From assembly GCF_019063845.1 (NCBI RefSeq), contig NZ_CP077683.1, positions 3,650,501-3,714,500 of the forward strand: a stretch of DNA of 64,000 bases. Reading direction: 5' to 3'. The stretch comes from Geomonas subterranea. GTDB lineage: Bacteria > Desulfobacterota > Desulfuromonadia > Geobacterales > Geobacteraceae. The position numbers and the translations under genes were made by a program. The notes below the pieces were generated by a model, which made no database searches, had not been told where the DNA came from, and saw only the letters and a list, made by a program, of their open reading frames with translations. Positions within the stretch are counted from its first letter, which is position 1, and the number at the start of each line of letters is the position of its first letter. Shown here in pieces: positions 35,610 to 45,254 of this stretch.

Positions 35610-37589
35610 CTAAAAGTAATAGTCGAAATCGGACTCCCGGCGCTGCCAGGTGCTGATCCGGTAGATGCAGGCGGGGTTCACCTGCGGGTCGAGCCGCACG
35701 GTGGTGGTCTCACCCTGCCAGATGGAGTGATCGCCGCCGATCAGGTCGTGTAAGAGGTAGGACTGCCCCGGCAGGACGCCGAACAGCGCCAGCGGCAGGG
35801 TGAGGCGCGCCGTGCGCACCCGGAAGGGGTCGAGGTTCACCGCGACCAGGAGCGCCCCCTTCTTCTGCTTGGCGGTCTTCGCGTAGAAGATGACGCTGTC
35901 GTCGTCGGACGGCAGGAAGGTGATGTTGTTGGTCTGCTGCAGCGCATCGTGGTCGCGGCGGATCCGGTTCAGGGCGACGATCAGCTCGCGGATGTTGCCG
36001 GCGCCCTTCCGGTCCCAACGGCGGATCTCGTACTTCTCCGCGTCCCGGTACTCCTCGGAGCCCGGCTTTTCCGCCTTCCCCACGCAGAGCTCGTACACCG
36101 GACCGTAGATGCCGTAGTTGGAGGAGAGCGTGGCCGCGAGCACGAGCCGGATCATGAAGGCGGGGCGCCCGCCGTACTGCAGGTACTCGGTCAGGATGTC
36201 CGGCGTGTTGGGCCAGAAGTTGGGGCGCATGAACTCGCTGGTGTCGCCGCGGGTCAACTCGGTCAGGTACTCCATCAGCTCCCCCTTGCTGTTGCGCCAG
36301 GAGAAGTAGCTGTAGGACTGGGTGAAGCCGAGCTTGGCGAGCCGCGCCATGATCTTCGGACGGGTGAAGGCCTCGGCCAGCAAGATGACATCCTGCGACT
36401 TCTCCTTCGCCTTGTCGATCAGCCACTCCCACATCGGGAAGGGTTTGGTGTGCGGGTTGTCCACCCGGAAGATGCGCACCCCCTGGTCCATCCAGAAGAA
36501 CACGATGGACTTCAGTTCCTCCCAGAGTTCCTCCCACCGCTGCGTTTCGAAGTTGATCGGCACGATGTCCTGGTACTTCTTGGGAGGGTTCTCGGCGTAC
36601 TGCACCGTGCCGTCGGGGCGCCACTTGAACCACTCCGGGTGCTCCTTCAGGTAGGGATGGTCCGGCGAGCACTGGAAGGCGAGGTCGAGCGCGATCTCTA
36701 TCCCCTTCGTTCCCGCCTCGCGCACCAGGTCCCGGAAATCGTCCAGGGTGCCGAGCTCCGGGTGCACTGCCTTGTGCCCCCCCTCCCCGGAACCGATGGC
36801 CCAGGGACTGCCGGGGTCGCCGGGCTGCGCCTCGACGGCGTTGGCCTTTCCCTTGCGCTTGCTGGAGCCGATGGGGTGGATCGGGGGAAGGTAGAGGACA
36901 TCGAAACCGAGTTCCGCTATGTCCGGGAGGAGCGCGATGCAGTCCCTCAGCGTGCCGTGGCGCCCCCCCTCCCCGAGCGAGCGGGGGAAGAGCTCGTACC
37001 AGCTGCTGAAGAGCGCCTTCTTGCGGTCCACCCGCACCACCAACTCCTTGTGGTAGCGGGTGGCGAGCCCGCGCGCGCAGCAGGTGCTGACCATTGCGGA
37101 GAGCCGCGGATCGAGCCCCAGCGCGACAGCCCCTTCCTGATCTGTTTCCGCCGACAACGCCGCCACCGCCTCCCGCAGCCTCGGGGCATCCGCGTCATTG
37201 GCCTCTACGGCGGCCTGCTCGAGGATCTTCGCACCGATCTGCAGGTCGACCGCCACGTCCTGCCCCGCCTCGAACCTCTTTTGCAGGTCCCTCTGCCAGG
37301 TGCGGAAGTGGTCCACCCACCCCATCAGGGTGTAGTGGTAGAAGCCCGGTTCGCCCAGGACGAAGCTCCCCTCCCAGCGATCGTTGTCGAGGCGACGCAT
37401 CTCGGACTCCTGCCACTTCTCCTCCCCCGTCCTGCGATACAGAAGCAGCGCCACGACCTCGTCGTGCCCGTCGCTGAAGACGTCGGCCTGCACCACCATC
37501 TCGTCGCCGGCGACCCGCTGCACGGCGAACCTGCCGCAGTCGATCTGCGGGTGGACCGCCTCGATGGCTATCCGGGCTCTCCCTTCCAT
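35610..37589 (-). CDS. glgE: alpha-1,4-glucan:maltose-1-phosphate maltosyltransferase
   Basis: This 659-residue GH13_3 enzyme transfers maltose from maltose-1-phosphate to a growing alpha-1,4-glucan. The nucleophile is D377 (FRVDNPHTKPF) and the proton donor is E406 (LLAEAFTRP), a spacing of 29 residues as in characterised GlgE. The core ALFSSWYELFPRSLG and VLYLPPIHPIGSSKRKGKAN are diagnostic. AGAGGTG precedes the ATG. It lies between treY and treS-maltokinase. A glgB-type branching enzyme is not recognised in the window. Confidence 0.96.
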   Translation of the reverse strand: MEGRARIAIEAVHPQIDCGRFAVQRVAGDEMVVQADVFSDGHDEVVALLLYRRTGEEKWQESEMRRLDNDRWEGSFVLGEPGFYHYTLMGWVDHFRTWQRDLQKRFEAGQDVAVDLQIGAKILEQAAVEANDADAPRLREAVAALSAETDQEGAVALGLDPRLSAMVSTCCARGLATRYHKELVVRVDRKKALFSSWYELFPRSLGEGGRHGTLRDCIALLPDIAELGFDVLYLPPIHPIGSSKRKGKANAVEAQPGDPGSPWAIGSGEGGHKAVHPELGTLDDFRDLVREAGTKGIEIALDLAFQCSPDHPYLKEHPEWFKWRPDGTVQYAENPPKKYQDIVPINFETQRWEELWEELKSIVFFWMDQGVRIFRVDNPHTKPFPMWEWLIDKAKEKSQDVILLAEAFTRPKIMARLAKLGFTQSYSYFSWRNSKGELMEYLTELTRGDTSEFMRPNFWPNTPDILTEYLQYGGRPAFMIRLVLAATLSSNYGIYGPVYELCVGKAEKPGSEEYRDAEKYEIRRWDRKGAGNIRELIVALNRIRRDHDALQQTNNITFLPSDDDSVIFYAKTAKQKKGALLVAVNLDPFRVRTARLTLPLALFGVLPGQSYLLHDLIGGDHSIWQGETTTVRLDPQVNPACIYRISTWQRRESDFDYYF

Positions 37590-37609
37590 AGGCTCACCTC
37601 TGTAAAAGC

Positions 37610-37642
37610 TCCCTCCCCGGAGGGGAGGGCTGGGGAGGGGGA
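37610..37642. repeat. GC-rich palindrome between treY and glgE
   Basis: CTCCCTCCCCGGAGGGGAGG with a GCTGGGGAGGGGGA tail in the 58-base gap between co-oriented genes. Confidence 0.65.
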
Positions 37643-37647
37643 TATTT

Positions 37648-40608
37648 CTATACGGGCTCCAGCAGCGCGACGCCTATCTCCGCGAAAAGGACTGAGAGGG
37701 GAATGACGCTGCGACCATCCTTGCGCACCGCCTCCACCTGCTGATCGTTGATGATATTCCGGAACCGCTCCCCGGCGCCTTCCGGGAGCAGCAGCATGGT
37801 GTCCTGCCAGACCGCCTCGCCCAGAGGCGCGCTCCCCTCCTCCGGCGTGAGGGTCGCTACCAGCCGAACCGCCGCGACGATCAGCATGTTCCGGCTCGCT
37901 TTCCTCGCGAAGGCGCAGACGTGCCGCTCCCGCACCCCCTTGGCCTCAAGCGGCAGGTACTCACCGGAGTCGAAGGGGTCCCGGTTCTCCCTGCGGTAGT
38001 TCAGAACCCGGTAGATGAGGAAGAGCTTGATCCTGCCGTTCTCCCCCTGCTCCAGGAGCTCCCGGCACAGAGCCTGCGCCCCGGTTTCCGCCTCGCGCGC
38101 CCGGAGCTCACGCAGCGCCTCGATCCTCGCGCCATAGTCGACCTGGCGCCGGTTGTCGGGATCGACCAGGGTGAACTCGATCAGCTCCGTACCCTGGTAG
38201 AAATCGGGAACGCCGGGGGAGGTCATTTTCAAGAGCGTCTGGGACAATGAGCTGAACAGGCCGCAGCGGGCCAGGCGCTTTTGCAGCGGTCGGAACTCCC
38301 GCAAAAACGGATTCCCCGGCGACTGCTCGAGGATGCCGTCCACGAACCCGAGCACAGCCTCCTCGTAAGCAGCGTTGGGACTCACCCAACTGGAGTTGAC
38401 CTTGGCTTCCCGCAACGCCTTAGTCACGTAATCCCTGATCCTCCCCTTGAAGCTTTTGTAGCCGGCCTGGTCGACTTCTCCAGCGGGCCAGGCGCCGAGC
38501 AGGGTCTGGTAGATCAGGTATTCCTCGTTGCGGTTGGGAACCCGCTGGTTTTCGATCAGGCTGCCCCGCGCCTTGTTGATCCGGCTCCAGCGCACCACCG
38601 ATTTCTGCCACAGATCCGGGAGTTCGGAGAGTGCGTCGATCCTGGTGCGCACGTCCTCGCCGCGCTTGGAATCGTGGGTCGCGGTGGCGATCATGGAGTG
38701 AGGAAAATTCTTGTTGCGCTCCAGGTTCTGCCCGTGGAAGGCCTCGAGGGTGGTGCCGAACTTGCCGGGCATGCCGCCGACGTCGTTTAAGGAGATGAGC
38801 CGGTGGTAGACGTAGAAGGAGGTGTCCTCGAGCCCCTTGGCCATGACCGGTCCGGTGATCTGCTGGAAACGCATCGCGAAATAGAGCCAGGCGCGGCGGC
38901 TCTCCTCGCTGGCGCGCTCCGAAGCCTTCAAAAGGAGCACATCCCTGACGAAATCGAACACGGAGCCGCTGATGGCGGGGTTTCTTCGCTTGGCTTTCGA
39001 GGCCGCCGCCTCGATGTACTGCACGTCCTTGTCGCGCACCGAGGGCGAATTGACGTAGGTGCGGTACACCGGGAAGCAGGCGATCACTTCGCTGATGGCG
39101 CGGGCCAGGCTGTTCAGGGTGAAGTCGCGGGTGAGACGGTCCTGCTCGGCGATCTTGCTCAACTGGTGCGCCAGCATGTTTACCTCGCCCGAGAGCGAAA
39201 CCTGCATCACCAGCTTCTTCTTTTCATAGACGATTTCGGTGAAGTCGGAGGTGCTCTTGACGAAGCGGTCGTAGATGCGGTCGAACTGCTTGGCGGCCTC
39301 GGTGTCCACGAAGATGCCGTTCACGCTGTTCAAAAACTCGTACCCGGTGCTCCCCGCCACCGGCCACAGCTCGGGGAGCTGCTCCCCTTTCATAAGGATC
39401 TTTTCCACGACGGCGTACAGCGGCTGGTAGCAGGGATGACGCTCCAGTTCGCGGAAATACTCCCCCTCCGCGCCGTTGCCCCCCTCCCCTCCTGGTTCGC
39501 AGCCGCAGAGCTGAACGTACGCGCTCTTTTGCAGGTTCTGCAGGTAGGACACCGGGTCGTAAAGACCGTCGACGTGGTCGATGCGCACCCCCGTCACCTT
39601 CCCCTCCCGGATCAGCTTGAAGAGCAGTGCGTGGGTGAGGTCGTAAACCGCCTGGTCCTCCATGCGGATCGCCGCCAGTGCGTTGATGTCGAAGAAGCGC
39701 CGGTAGTTGATCTCCTCGGTGGCGACCCGCCAGTAGGAGAGACGGTACACCTGATCCCGCAGCAGGTGGTCCAGGGGGTCGAAACTGTGGGGATCCCCCT
39801 TGCTGCCGTTGAAGATCCTGACGTTCTCCTCGATGAACTCCATCACCTCCGGCGCGTCCTGGCACAGCTGCCAGAGCCGTTTCTTGATGATCTCCTTCTC
39901 CCGGTGGCGCTCCCCCATCTGCTCCGGGTCCCGCTCGGTCGCCAGGGGCAGGTGCTGCAGCCCGGTCTCGATGCTCAACAGCTCCTGGACCGGCCCGGCG
40001 TCGGGCGGGAACTTCTCTTTCAGCGTGTCCAGGCGGTGCTGCAGGATGTGGAGGTAACTGCGCGGCTCGACCGGGATATGCAACGAATAGCACTGGACGA
40101 AGAAGGCGCCCTCGCGGAAGAGAAGCTGCAAGCCCCCCCCCTCAAGCACCTTGCCGTACTGGTCTCCCAAGAGCGGCAGCAGCACCTTGCCGGTCAGTTC
40201 CTTTTTCACCGGCTCCCAGTCGATGTCGAAGAAGTGGGCGTAGAGCGAGCTCATGCCGTTTTCCAGCACGTCCATCCACCAGACGTTGTCGGCGCTCTCG
40301 ATACACATGTGGTTGGGAACGAAGTCGAGGATGTGCCCCATGCCGTGGCGGGAGAGTTCCTCCACCATGGCCTGGTAGCTCTCCTCGTCGCCGACCTCCT
40401 TGTTCAGGATGGTCTGGTTCACCACGTCGTAGCCGTGCACGCTCCCCTCCTTGGCGGCCAGGTAGGAGGAGGCGTACACGTCGCTGATCCCGAGATCGTG
40501 CAGGTAGCCGATGATCCTGGTGGCGTCGGCGAAGGTGAACCCGGCGTTGAACTGCAGCCGGTAGGTGGCGCCGGGAATGCGCGCGTCGGGCAGGTTAGGT
40601 GCTCCCAT
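37648..40608 (-). CDS. treY: maltooligosyl trehalose synthase
   Basis: This 986-residue GH13 enzyme isomerises the reducing-end maltose unit of a glucan to a trehalosyl end. The N-terminus IPGATYRLQFNAGFTFADATRIIGYLHDLGISDVYASSYLAAKEGSVHGYD is diagnostic. The nucleophile is D344 in VRIDHVDGLYDP. The inserted region with TEIVYEKKKLVM is typical of TreY. The ATG at 40608 has GGGGGAA upstream; an upstream start at 40758 is out of line with the family. It begins 13 bases after the GH57 gene ends. TreZ, which releases trehalose, is encoded two genes upstream. Confidence 0.95.
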   Translation of the reverse strand: MGAPNLPDARIPGATYRLQFNAGFTFADATRIIGYLHDLGISDVYASSYLAAKEGSVHGYDVVNQTILNKEVGDEESYQAMVEELSRHGMGHILDFVPNHMCIESADNVWWMDVLENGMSSLYAHFFDIDWEPVKKELTGKVLLPLLGDQYGKVLEGGGLQLLFREGAFFVQCYSLHIPVEPRSYLHILQHRLDTLKEKFPPDAGPVQELLSIETGLQHLPLATERDPEQMGERHREKEIIKKRLWQLCQDAPEVMEFIEENVRIFNGSKGDPHSFDPLDHLLRDQVYRLSYWRVATEEINYRRFFDINALAAIRMEDQAVYDLTHALLFKLIREGKVTGVRIDHVDGLYDPVSYLQNLQKSAYVQLCGCEPGGEGGNGAEGEYFRELERHPCYQPLYAVVEKILMKGEQLPELWPVAGSTGYEFLNSVNGIFVDTEAAKQFDRIYDRFVKSTSDFTEIVYEKKKLVMQVSLSGEVNMLAHQLSKIAEQDRLTRDFTLNSLARAISEVIACFPVYRTYVNSPSVRDKDVQYIEAAASKAKRRNPAISGSVFDFVRDVLLLKASERASEESRRAWLYFAMRFQQITGPVMAKGLEDTSFYVYHRLISLNDVGGMPGKFGTTLEAFHGQNLERNKNFPHSMIATATHDSKRGEDVRTRIDALSELPDLWQKSVVRWSRINKARGSLIENQRVPNRNEEYLIYQTLLGAWPAGEVDQAGYKSFKGRIRDYVTKALREAKVNSSWVSPNAAYEEAVLGFVDGILEQSPGNPFLREFRPLQKRLARCGLFSSLSQTLLKMTSPGVPDFYQGTELIEFTLVDPDNRRQVDYGARIEALRELRAREAETGAQALCRELLEQGENGRIKLFLIYRVLNYRRENRDPFDSGEYLPLEAKGVRERHVCAFARKASRNMLIVAAVRLVATLTPEEGSAPLGEAVWQDTMLLLPEGAGERFRNIINDQQVEAVRKDGRSVIPLSVLFAEIGVALLEPV

Positions 40609-40621
40609 GCGTTCCCCCGGT

Positions 40622-43066
40622 CTAAGCCTGCGGCAGCACCGCCCCCAGATTGAAGCGCAGGGTATCCCCGAGCTTCCTGAATGCGTCCAGCCAGATGCCG
40701 GCCCCCTCCTCGCCCCCGGCGGAGCGGGAGAGATACTCGGGGTACACGTTTTTCGCAAGCTGGTAGTAGTCGTTTTGCATCTGCCAGAGCACCACGTTGA
40801 CCGGAATCTCGTTCAGAAGGTCCATGTACTTCTGCATCCGGGCGATCAGCTTGAGGTCGGACGGGTCCCGCACCAGTTGGCCGGACATCTCCTCGATGCG
40901 TCGCCTCATGAAGAATTCGGTCCCCGGCTCCTCGACGGATACCCCCCAGGTCCGGATCTGCCCCACGATCCTGTGCACCGCCTCCGCGTCCACCTCCTCC
41001 TCGCTCATGGCGTGCCTGAGCGCCTCGTTCAGCGCGGGTTGCGCCACCGCCATGAAGATCTGCGGCACCGGAACCCGGGTGTCCTTGACGAATTCCATGA
41101 GGGGGCGGCTGCGCTCGTACATCTCCTGGTAGCTGGAGATCTCCTCTTCCATGCTCTGCCTGATGATCTGGTTGATGATCTTGCGCTGCTCGTCGCTGAA
41201 GAGGTTCACCAATGAGAAGCTGTGGGTGCCGAAGTGCTTGTCCATCAGTGCGACCAGGTCGGTGTAGAGCCCCTTGTCGAAGGCGCCGCTCATCTCCTCG
41301 CGCATGGCGGCGTACCCCCCGGCGTCGCAGACCTCCTTCACCCCCCCCTTGAAGTCGTGGCTCCCGATGCGCATGACGCAGAAGGTGAGGCAGGCTTCCT
41401 CCTCGGTGACCTCGCTCGCCACGTGGATGCGCCCCATGGCCATCACCGCATCCGGCGTCGAGAGCTTGGTGTACTCCTCCCTGGCGATGGCGTAGCAGTA
41501 GATCTGCGAGTGCTCCTCGTACTCCTCGTAGAGGGAGCTGAAGGCGAAGTGGGCCCCGACCTTGACCAGGTCGAGCCGGATCGGAAGCACGAAGTTCTGG
41601 TAGATCCAGAGCCCGTCCTGGTGGTCGGGGATGTTGCTCTTCGCCTCCTTGAGGCGGTCCAGGAAGGCCTTCTCCACGTTGCCTTCAGCGATCCCCTCCG
41701 AGAGCTGCAGCGCGCGGCTCGCGTAGTCGATCACCTGCACCGTTTCCAGGCCGGACAGCTCGTCGAAGAACCAGCCGCAGCTCGTGTACATCAGCATGGC
41801 GTGGCGCTGCATTTCCAGCAGCTTGAGCGCCAGGATCTTCTCGTCCCTGGAGAGCTCGCGCGAGGCGTGCTGCGCCAGGAAGCGCTCCGCCTGCTCCATG
41901 CCGCGCTCCAGGATCACCTCGATGTAGGCGTCCCGCGCCTGCCACGGATCCTTGAAAAGCTCGAGCCCCTTCTGCTCGAAGACCTTGGCGAGGCGGTCCC
42001 GCAGCCAGTCCAGCGAGGCGCGCAGCGGGGTGCGCCACTGCTGGTTCCATCCCTGGATGCCGCCCGAGCAGCCGCAGTCGCTGTTCCAGCGCTCTACGCC
42101 GTGGGCACAGCTCCAGGAGGTGCGCTCACGGATCCTCACCTCCACGGCGGGGGGACACAATTCCAGGTACTCGCCGTAGTTGGTGAGCCGCGCCAGGTTG
42201 TTCCCCTCGATGTGGTTCAGGCAGGCGGCCAGCGCCATGTCGCCGAACTTCTGGTGGTGGCCGTAGGTCTCGCCGTCGGTCGCGATGTGCATCAGTTGCG
42301 GCCACTCCCGGTCCTCGGTGAAGCCGCCCACCAGCCGGCCCGCCAGGGCCTCCCCGCGGTCCAGGAGGTTCTCGAAGGCGACGGCACGGGATATCGGGCC
42401 GTCGTAGAAGAACAGGGTGATGGATCGACCGGAGGGGAGCTTGCAGAGGTAGGCGCGGGTCGGGTCGATCTCCGCCTCGGTCCACTCCTCGGTCCCCAGC
42501 GCGCGATAGGCCTCCGCCTGGTGCGGCGCCAGCACGGTGTACTTGATCCCCTGCTCGGCCAGTATCCCCAGGGTCTCGAGGTCCACCGCGGTCTCGGCGA
42601 GCCACATCCCCTCGGGGAAGCGCCCGAAGCGTTTCTGGAAGTCCGCGATGCCCCACACCACCTGGGTCCGCTTGTCGCGCGCGTTGGCGAGCGGCATGAT
42701 CATGTGGTTGTAGACCTGGGCGATGGCCGAGCCGTGCCCGGAGCGCCACTCCATGCTCTGCTTGTCAGCGGCCAGGATGGCGTTGTAGATGTCGGGGGCA
42801 GCCAGTTCCATCCAGGAAAGGACTGTGGGACCGAAGTTGAAGCTGATCTTCGCGTAGTTGCTGGTGATGTCCATGACCCGGCTGTCGCCATCCAGGATGC
42901 GCGAAGCCGAATTGGAGGCGTAGCACTCGGCGGTGATGCGCTCGTTCCAGTCGTGGTAGGGGAAGGCCGAGTCCTGGATCTCGACCGCTTCGAGCCAGGG
43001 ATTTTCCCGGGGCGGCTGGTAAAAGTGACCGTGGATGCAGACGAAACGCAGGTTAGCCTCTTCCAT
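40622..43066 (-). CDS. glycoside hydrolase family 57 protein with DUF3536
   Basis: This 814-residue protein starts with the GH57 motif RFVCIHGHFYQPPRENPW, continues with WLAETAVD and LMHIATDGETYGHHQKFGD, then RIRERTSWSCAHGVERWNSDCGCSGG, and ends in a long helical DUF3536 region (residues about 400-700). GH57 enzymes act on alpha-glucans as amylases or branching enzymes; this DUF3536 subfamily is not biochemically clear. It overlaps the treZ end by 14 bases and is followed 13 bases later by treY, so it is a firm member of the operon and probably acts on the same glucan, perhaps as a debranching or branching activity. Confidence 0.85.
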   Translation of the reverse strand: MEEANLRFVCIHGHFYQPPRENPWLEAVEIQDSAFPYHDWNERITAECYASNSASRILDGDSRVMDITSNYAKISFNFGPTVLSWMELAAPDIYNAILAADKQSMEWRSGHGSAIAQVYNHMIMPLANARDKRTQVVWGIADFQKRFGRFPEGMWLAETAVDLETLGILAEQGIKYTVLAPHQAEAYRALGTEEWTEAEIDPTRAYLCKLPSGRSITLFFYDGPISRAVAFENLLDRGEALAGRLVGGFTEDREWPQLMHIATDGETYGHHQKFGDMALAACLNHIEGNNLARLTNYGEYLELCPPAVEVRIRERTSWSCAHGVERWNSDCGCSGGIQGWNQQWRTPLRASLDWLRDRLAKVFEQKGLELFKDPWQARDAYIEVILERGMEQAERFLAQHASRELSRDEKILALKLLEMQRHAMLMYTSCGWFFDELSGLETVQVIDYASRALQLSEGIAEGNVEKAFLDRLKEAKSNIPDHQDGLWIYQNFVLPIRLDLVKVGAHFAFSSLYEEYEEHSQIYCYAIAREEYTKLSTPDAVMAMGRIHVASEVTEEEACLTFCVMRIGSHDFKGGVKEVCDAGGYAAMREEMSGAFDKGLYTDLVALMDKHFGTHSFSLVNLFSDEQRKIINQIIRQSMEEEISSYQEMYERSRPLMEFVKDTRVPVPQIFMAVAQPALNEALRHAMSEEEVDAEAVHRIVGQIRTWGVSVEEPGTEFFMRRRIEEMSGQLVRDPSDLKLIARMQKYMDLLNEIPVNVVLWQMQNDYYQLAKNVYPEYLSRSAGGEEGAGIWLDAFRKLGDTLRFNLGAVLPQA

Positions 43067-44942
43067 GTGCTCCTCCTGAGAGATCCGCGCTGTACACGAC
43101 TACGCTGAAGGGATTGATCCTGATCATGCGGCTCTGCTCCGCCGCGCCCACCTGCACCGTTTCCGGCGTCTCTTCTCCCGGTCCGCGCCACTTGAGCGCC
43201 GACGAATCGAGCACCCGTTGCCACGCCCCCTGCGGCAGGGCTAGCGGAACCTCCTGCTGGATGTTGCTGTAGCTGAACAGGCAGAGGACCGAGTTGTCGC
43301 CGCTCCACCTCCTCAAAAAGAGAACCTTTTGTTCGGGAAGCCCGGAGACCGCCATGGCGTCGCGCTGGAACACCTGCAGCGCCGGGAGGCTGCCCCGTAG
43401 CACGAACAGCTGCTTGTAGAACTCCAGCAGCACCGCCTGCTCTCCCTCCTTGGGGGCCGCAACGTCGATGATCGACTCCTCGAAGGTCGCCTCGGCCGAG
43501 GGGTCCGGTATCTCACCCTCGCAGATCCCCGAAGCGTGTTCCTCCTGTTTCCCCTTGCGCACCAGTTCGATGAGCTCAGGGTTGGAGTGATCTACGAAGT
43601 AATGGAAGGGAGCCCGCTCGCCGTACTCCTCACCCATGAAGAGCAGCGGCAGGTAGGGGGAAAGGATCACTGTGGCGGCCGCCAGGAGGAGCTGGTTCAA
43701 GGCGAGGTTGGCGCTCAGGCGGTCGCCGCACTTGCGGTTGCCCACCTGGTCGTGGTTTTGCGAGAAGACCACGAACTGCGAGCCGGGGTGATTTTCGGTC
43801 GGTCCTCCGTGCCGGCGCCGGCGGTACCTGGAGTACTCGCCCGTGAAGACGAAGGCTTGCTCGAAGGCCTTTTGCAGCTGGCTGAACTGGCCGAAATCCT
43901 CGTAGTAGCCGGTGACTTCCCCGGTAAGGAGCGCGCGCAGCGCGTGGTGGAAGTTGTCGCACCACTGTGCGTCCAGCCCGAAGCCGCACTTGTCCGGGGA
44001 GTTGATGAGGCGCACGTCGTTGGTGTCGTTCTCGGCGAAGAGGTAGATGTGGCGCCCCAGCCTGTCCCGGTGCAGGTGCATCTCGTCCGCCAGCCGGCGC
44101 AAAAGCGGCTTCGGGGTCTGGTCGAAGATCCAGTCCACGGCGTCAAGGCGCAGCGCGTCAAACCGGAACTCCGAAATCCAGTACCCCGCGTTGCACAGGA
44201 AGTACTCGAGGACCGGGTCGCTGTCGGGGCCGTCCAGGTTCACCGCCCGCCCCCAGGGGGTGCGGTACTTGTCGGTGAAGTAGTTGCCGAACAGGTCCAG
44301 GTACGACCCCTCCGGCCCGAAATGGTTGTAGACCACGTCCAGTACAACGGCGAGTCCTTTCCTGTGGCAGGCGTTGACCAGCCTCCTCAGTCCCTCCGGG
44401 CCGCCGTAATTGCTCTGCGGAGCGAAGTGGTACACGCCGTCGTAGCCCCAGTTGCGCTTGCCGGGGCATTGTGACACCGGCATCAGCTCGAGCGCCGTTA
44501 TCCCCAGGTCGACCAGGTAGTCGAGGTGCTGGATCACCGCCTCGAAGGTCCCTTCCCTGGTGAAGGTCCCGATGTGGATCTCGTAGATGCGGTACTTTTC
44601 CAGCGGGACCCCCTGCCACCCCTCCTCGGTCCAGAGGAACTGGTCCGGGTCGACCACCTGCGAGGACTCGTGCACGCCGTCCGGCTGGCTGCGCGAGACC
44701 GGGTCGGGATAGGTCTTTCCGGAATCGAGCTGGTAGAGGTAGCGGTCGCCGTCGGCCGCGCCGGGGACTGTGACCGAGTAGTACCCCTTCCCCTCCGGCT
44801 GCATGACCACGGTTCCTGCCGCCCGGCCGGTAAGGATGAGGAGGTTCACGGACTTGGACTTGGGAGCCCAGACCCGGAACAGCGTTCCCCCCTCCTTCAA
44901 CACCATGGCGCCGAGCTCGACGCGCCAGCCACCCGCTACCAT
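43053..44942 (-). CDS. treZ: malto-oligosyltrehalose trehalohydrolase
   Basis: This 629-residue GH13 enzyme cuts trehalose from the maltooligosyl-trehalose made by TreY. Its N-terminal domain (WRVELGAMVLKEGGTLFRVWAPKSKSVNLLI) is the CBM48-like part. The catalytic domain has nucleophile D267 (RLDAVDWIFD), acid E303 (LFAENDTND) and the trehalohydrolase motif GYDGVYHFAPQSNYGGPEGLRRLV. The ATG at 44942 has GGAGG six bases upstream and is preferred to the frame opening at 45014. It is the first gene of the six-gene operon, behind a sigma-70-like promoter. Confidence 0.95.
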   Translation of the reverse strand: MVAGGWRVELGAMVLKEGGTLFRVWAPKSKSVNLLILTGRAAGTVVMQPEGKGYYSVTVPGAADGDRYLYQLDSGKTYPDPVSRSQPDGVHESSQVVDPDQFLWTEEGWQGVPLEKYRIYEIHIGTFTREGTFEAVIQHLDYLVDLGITALELMPVSQCPGKRNWGYDGVYHFAPQSNYGGPEGLRRLVNACHRKGLAVVLDVVYNHFGPEGSYLDLFGNYFTDKYRTPWGRAVNLDGPDSDPVLEYFLCNAGYWISEFRFDALRLDAVDWIFDQTPKPLLRRLADEMHLHRDRLGRHIYLFAENDTNDVRLINSPDKCGFGLDAQWCDNFHHALRALLTGEVTGYYEDFGQFSQLQKAFEQAFVFTGEYSRYRRRRHGGPTENHPGSQFVVFSQNHDQVGNRKCGDRLSANLALNQLLLAAATVILSPYLPLLFMGEEYGERAPFHYFVDHSNPELIELVRKGKQEEHASGICEGEIPDPSAEATFEESIIDVAAPKEGEQAVLLEFYKQLFVLRGSLPALQVFQRDAMAVSGLPEQKVLFLRRWSGDNSVLCLFSYSNIQQEVPLALPQGAWQRVLDSSALKWRGPGEETPETVQVGAAEQSRMIRINPFSVVVYSADLSGGAHGRG

Positions 44943-45013
44943 AAAACACCTCCGCCAGCCATGACAGCCTCTCTCATGAGATCGCCGCGGTTCACATAAA
45001 AAAATACTAACCA

Positions 45014-45041
45014 AAGATACATTAGCGATCTTTCATGTCAA
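45014..45041 (-). promoter_or_regulatory. sigma-70-type promoter of the treZ operon
   Basis: On the minus strand TTGACA (45041-45036), a 16-base spacer and TATCTT (45019-45014). The -35 is perfect, the -10 matches four of six. One arm of a ten-base inverted repeat lies inside the spacer, so a regulator could block it. Confidence 0.6.
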
Positions 45042-45097
45042 CGCCTCGGGAAACGCTGATTTGCAGAAGATGAGTAGCGTGACGTGCATCGCTAATG

Positions 45098-45132
45098 AAA
45101 AAAAGAGCCCGGATCCGTCGGACCCGGGCTCT
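45098..45132 (-). terminator. terminator after the DUF2383 gene
   Basis: On the minus strand AAGAGCCCGG and CCGGGCTCTT form a perfect ten-base stem around a small loop, followed by a run of T. Confidence 0.88.
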
Positions 45133-45254
45133 TCTGTGATCGCTCCGCACCAGCGCCGGCGGGCGTACCCGTCGCGCTACCCCGGAGAAGCCTCCGGCAC
45201 CGCCGCGATGGCGGTCCCGGGGGGGGTGGTTGTCAATTGTCCTTTGTTTTTGAT

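Larger units (their letters stand above)
44943..45254. other. 312-base gap: promoter, inverted repeat and terminator
   Basis: It holds the treZ promoter (45014-45041). CATTAGCGAT at 45020-45029 and ATCGCTAATG at 45088-45097 are exact inverse copies on the two sides of that promoter. A terminator for the DUF2383 gene lies at 45098-45132, and a low-complexity tract ends in a TCAATTG motif at 45234. No gene was seen. Confidence 0.7.
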
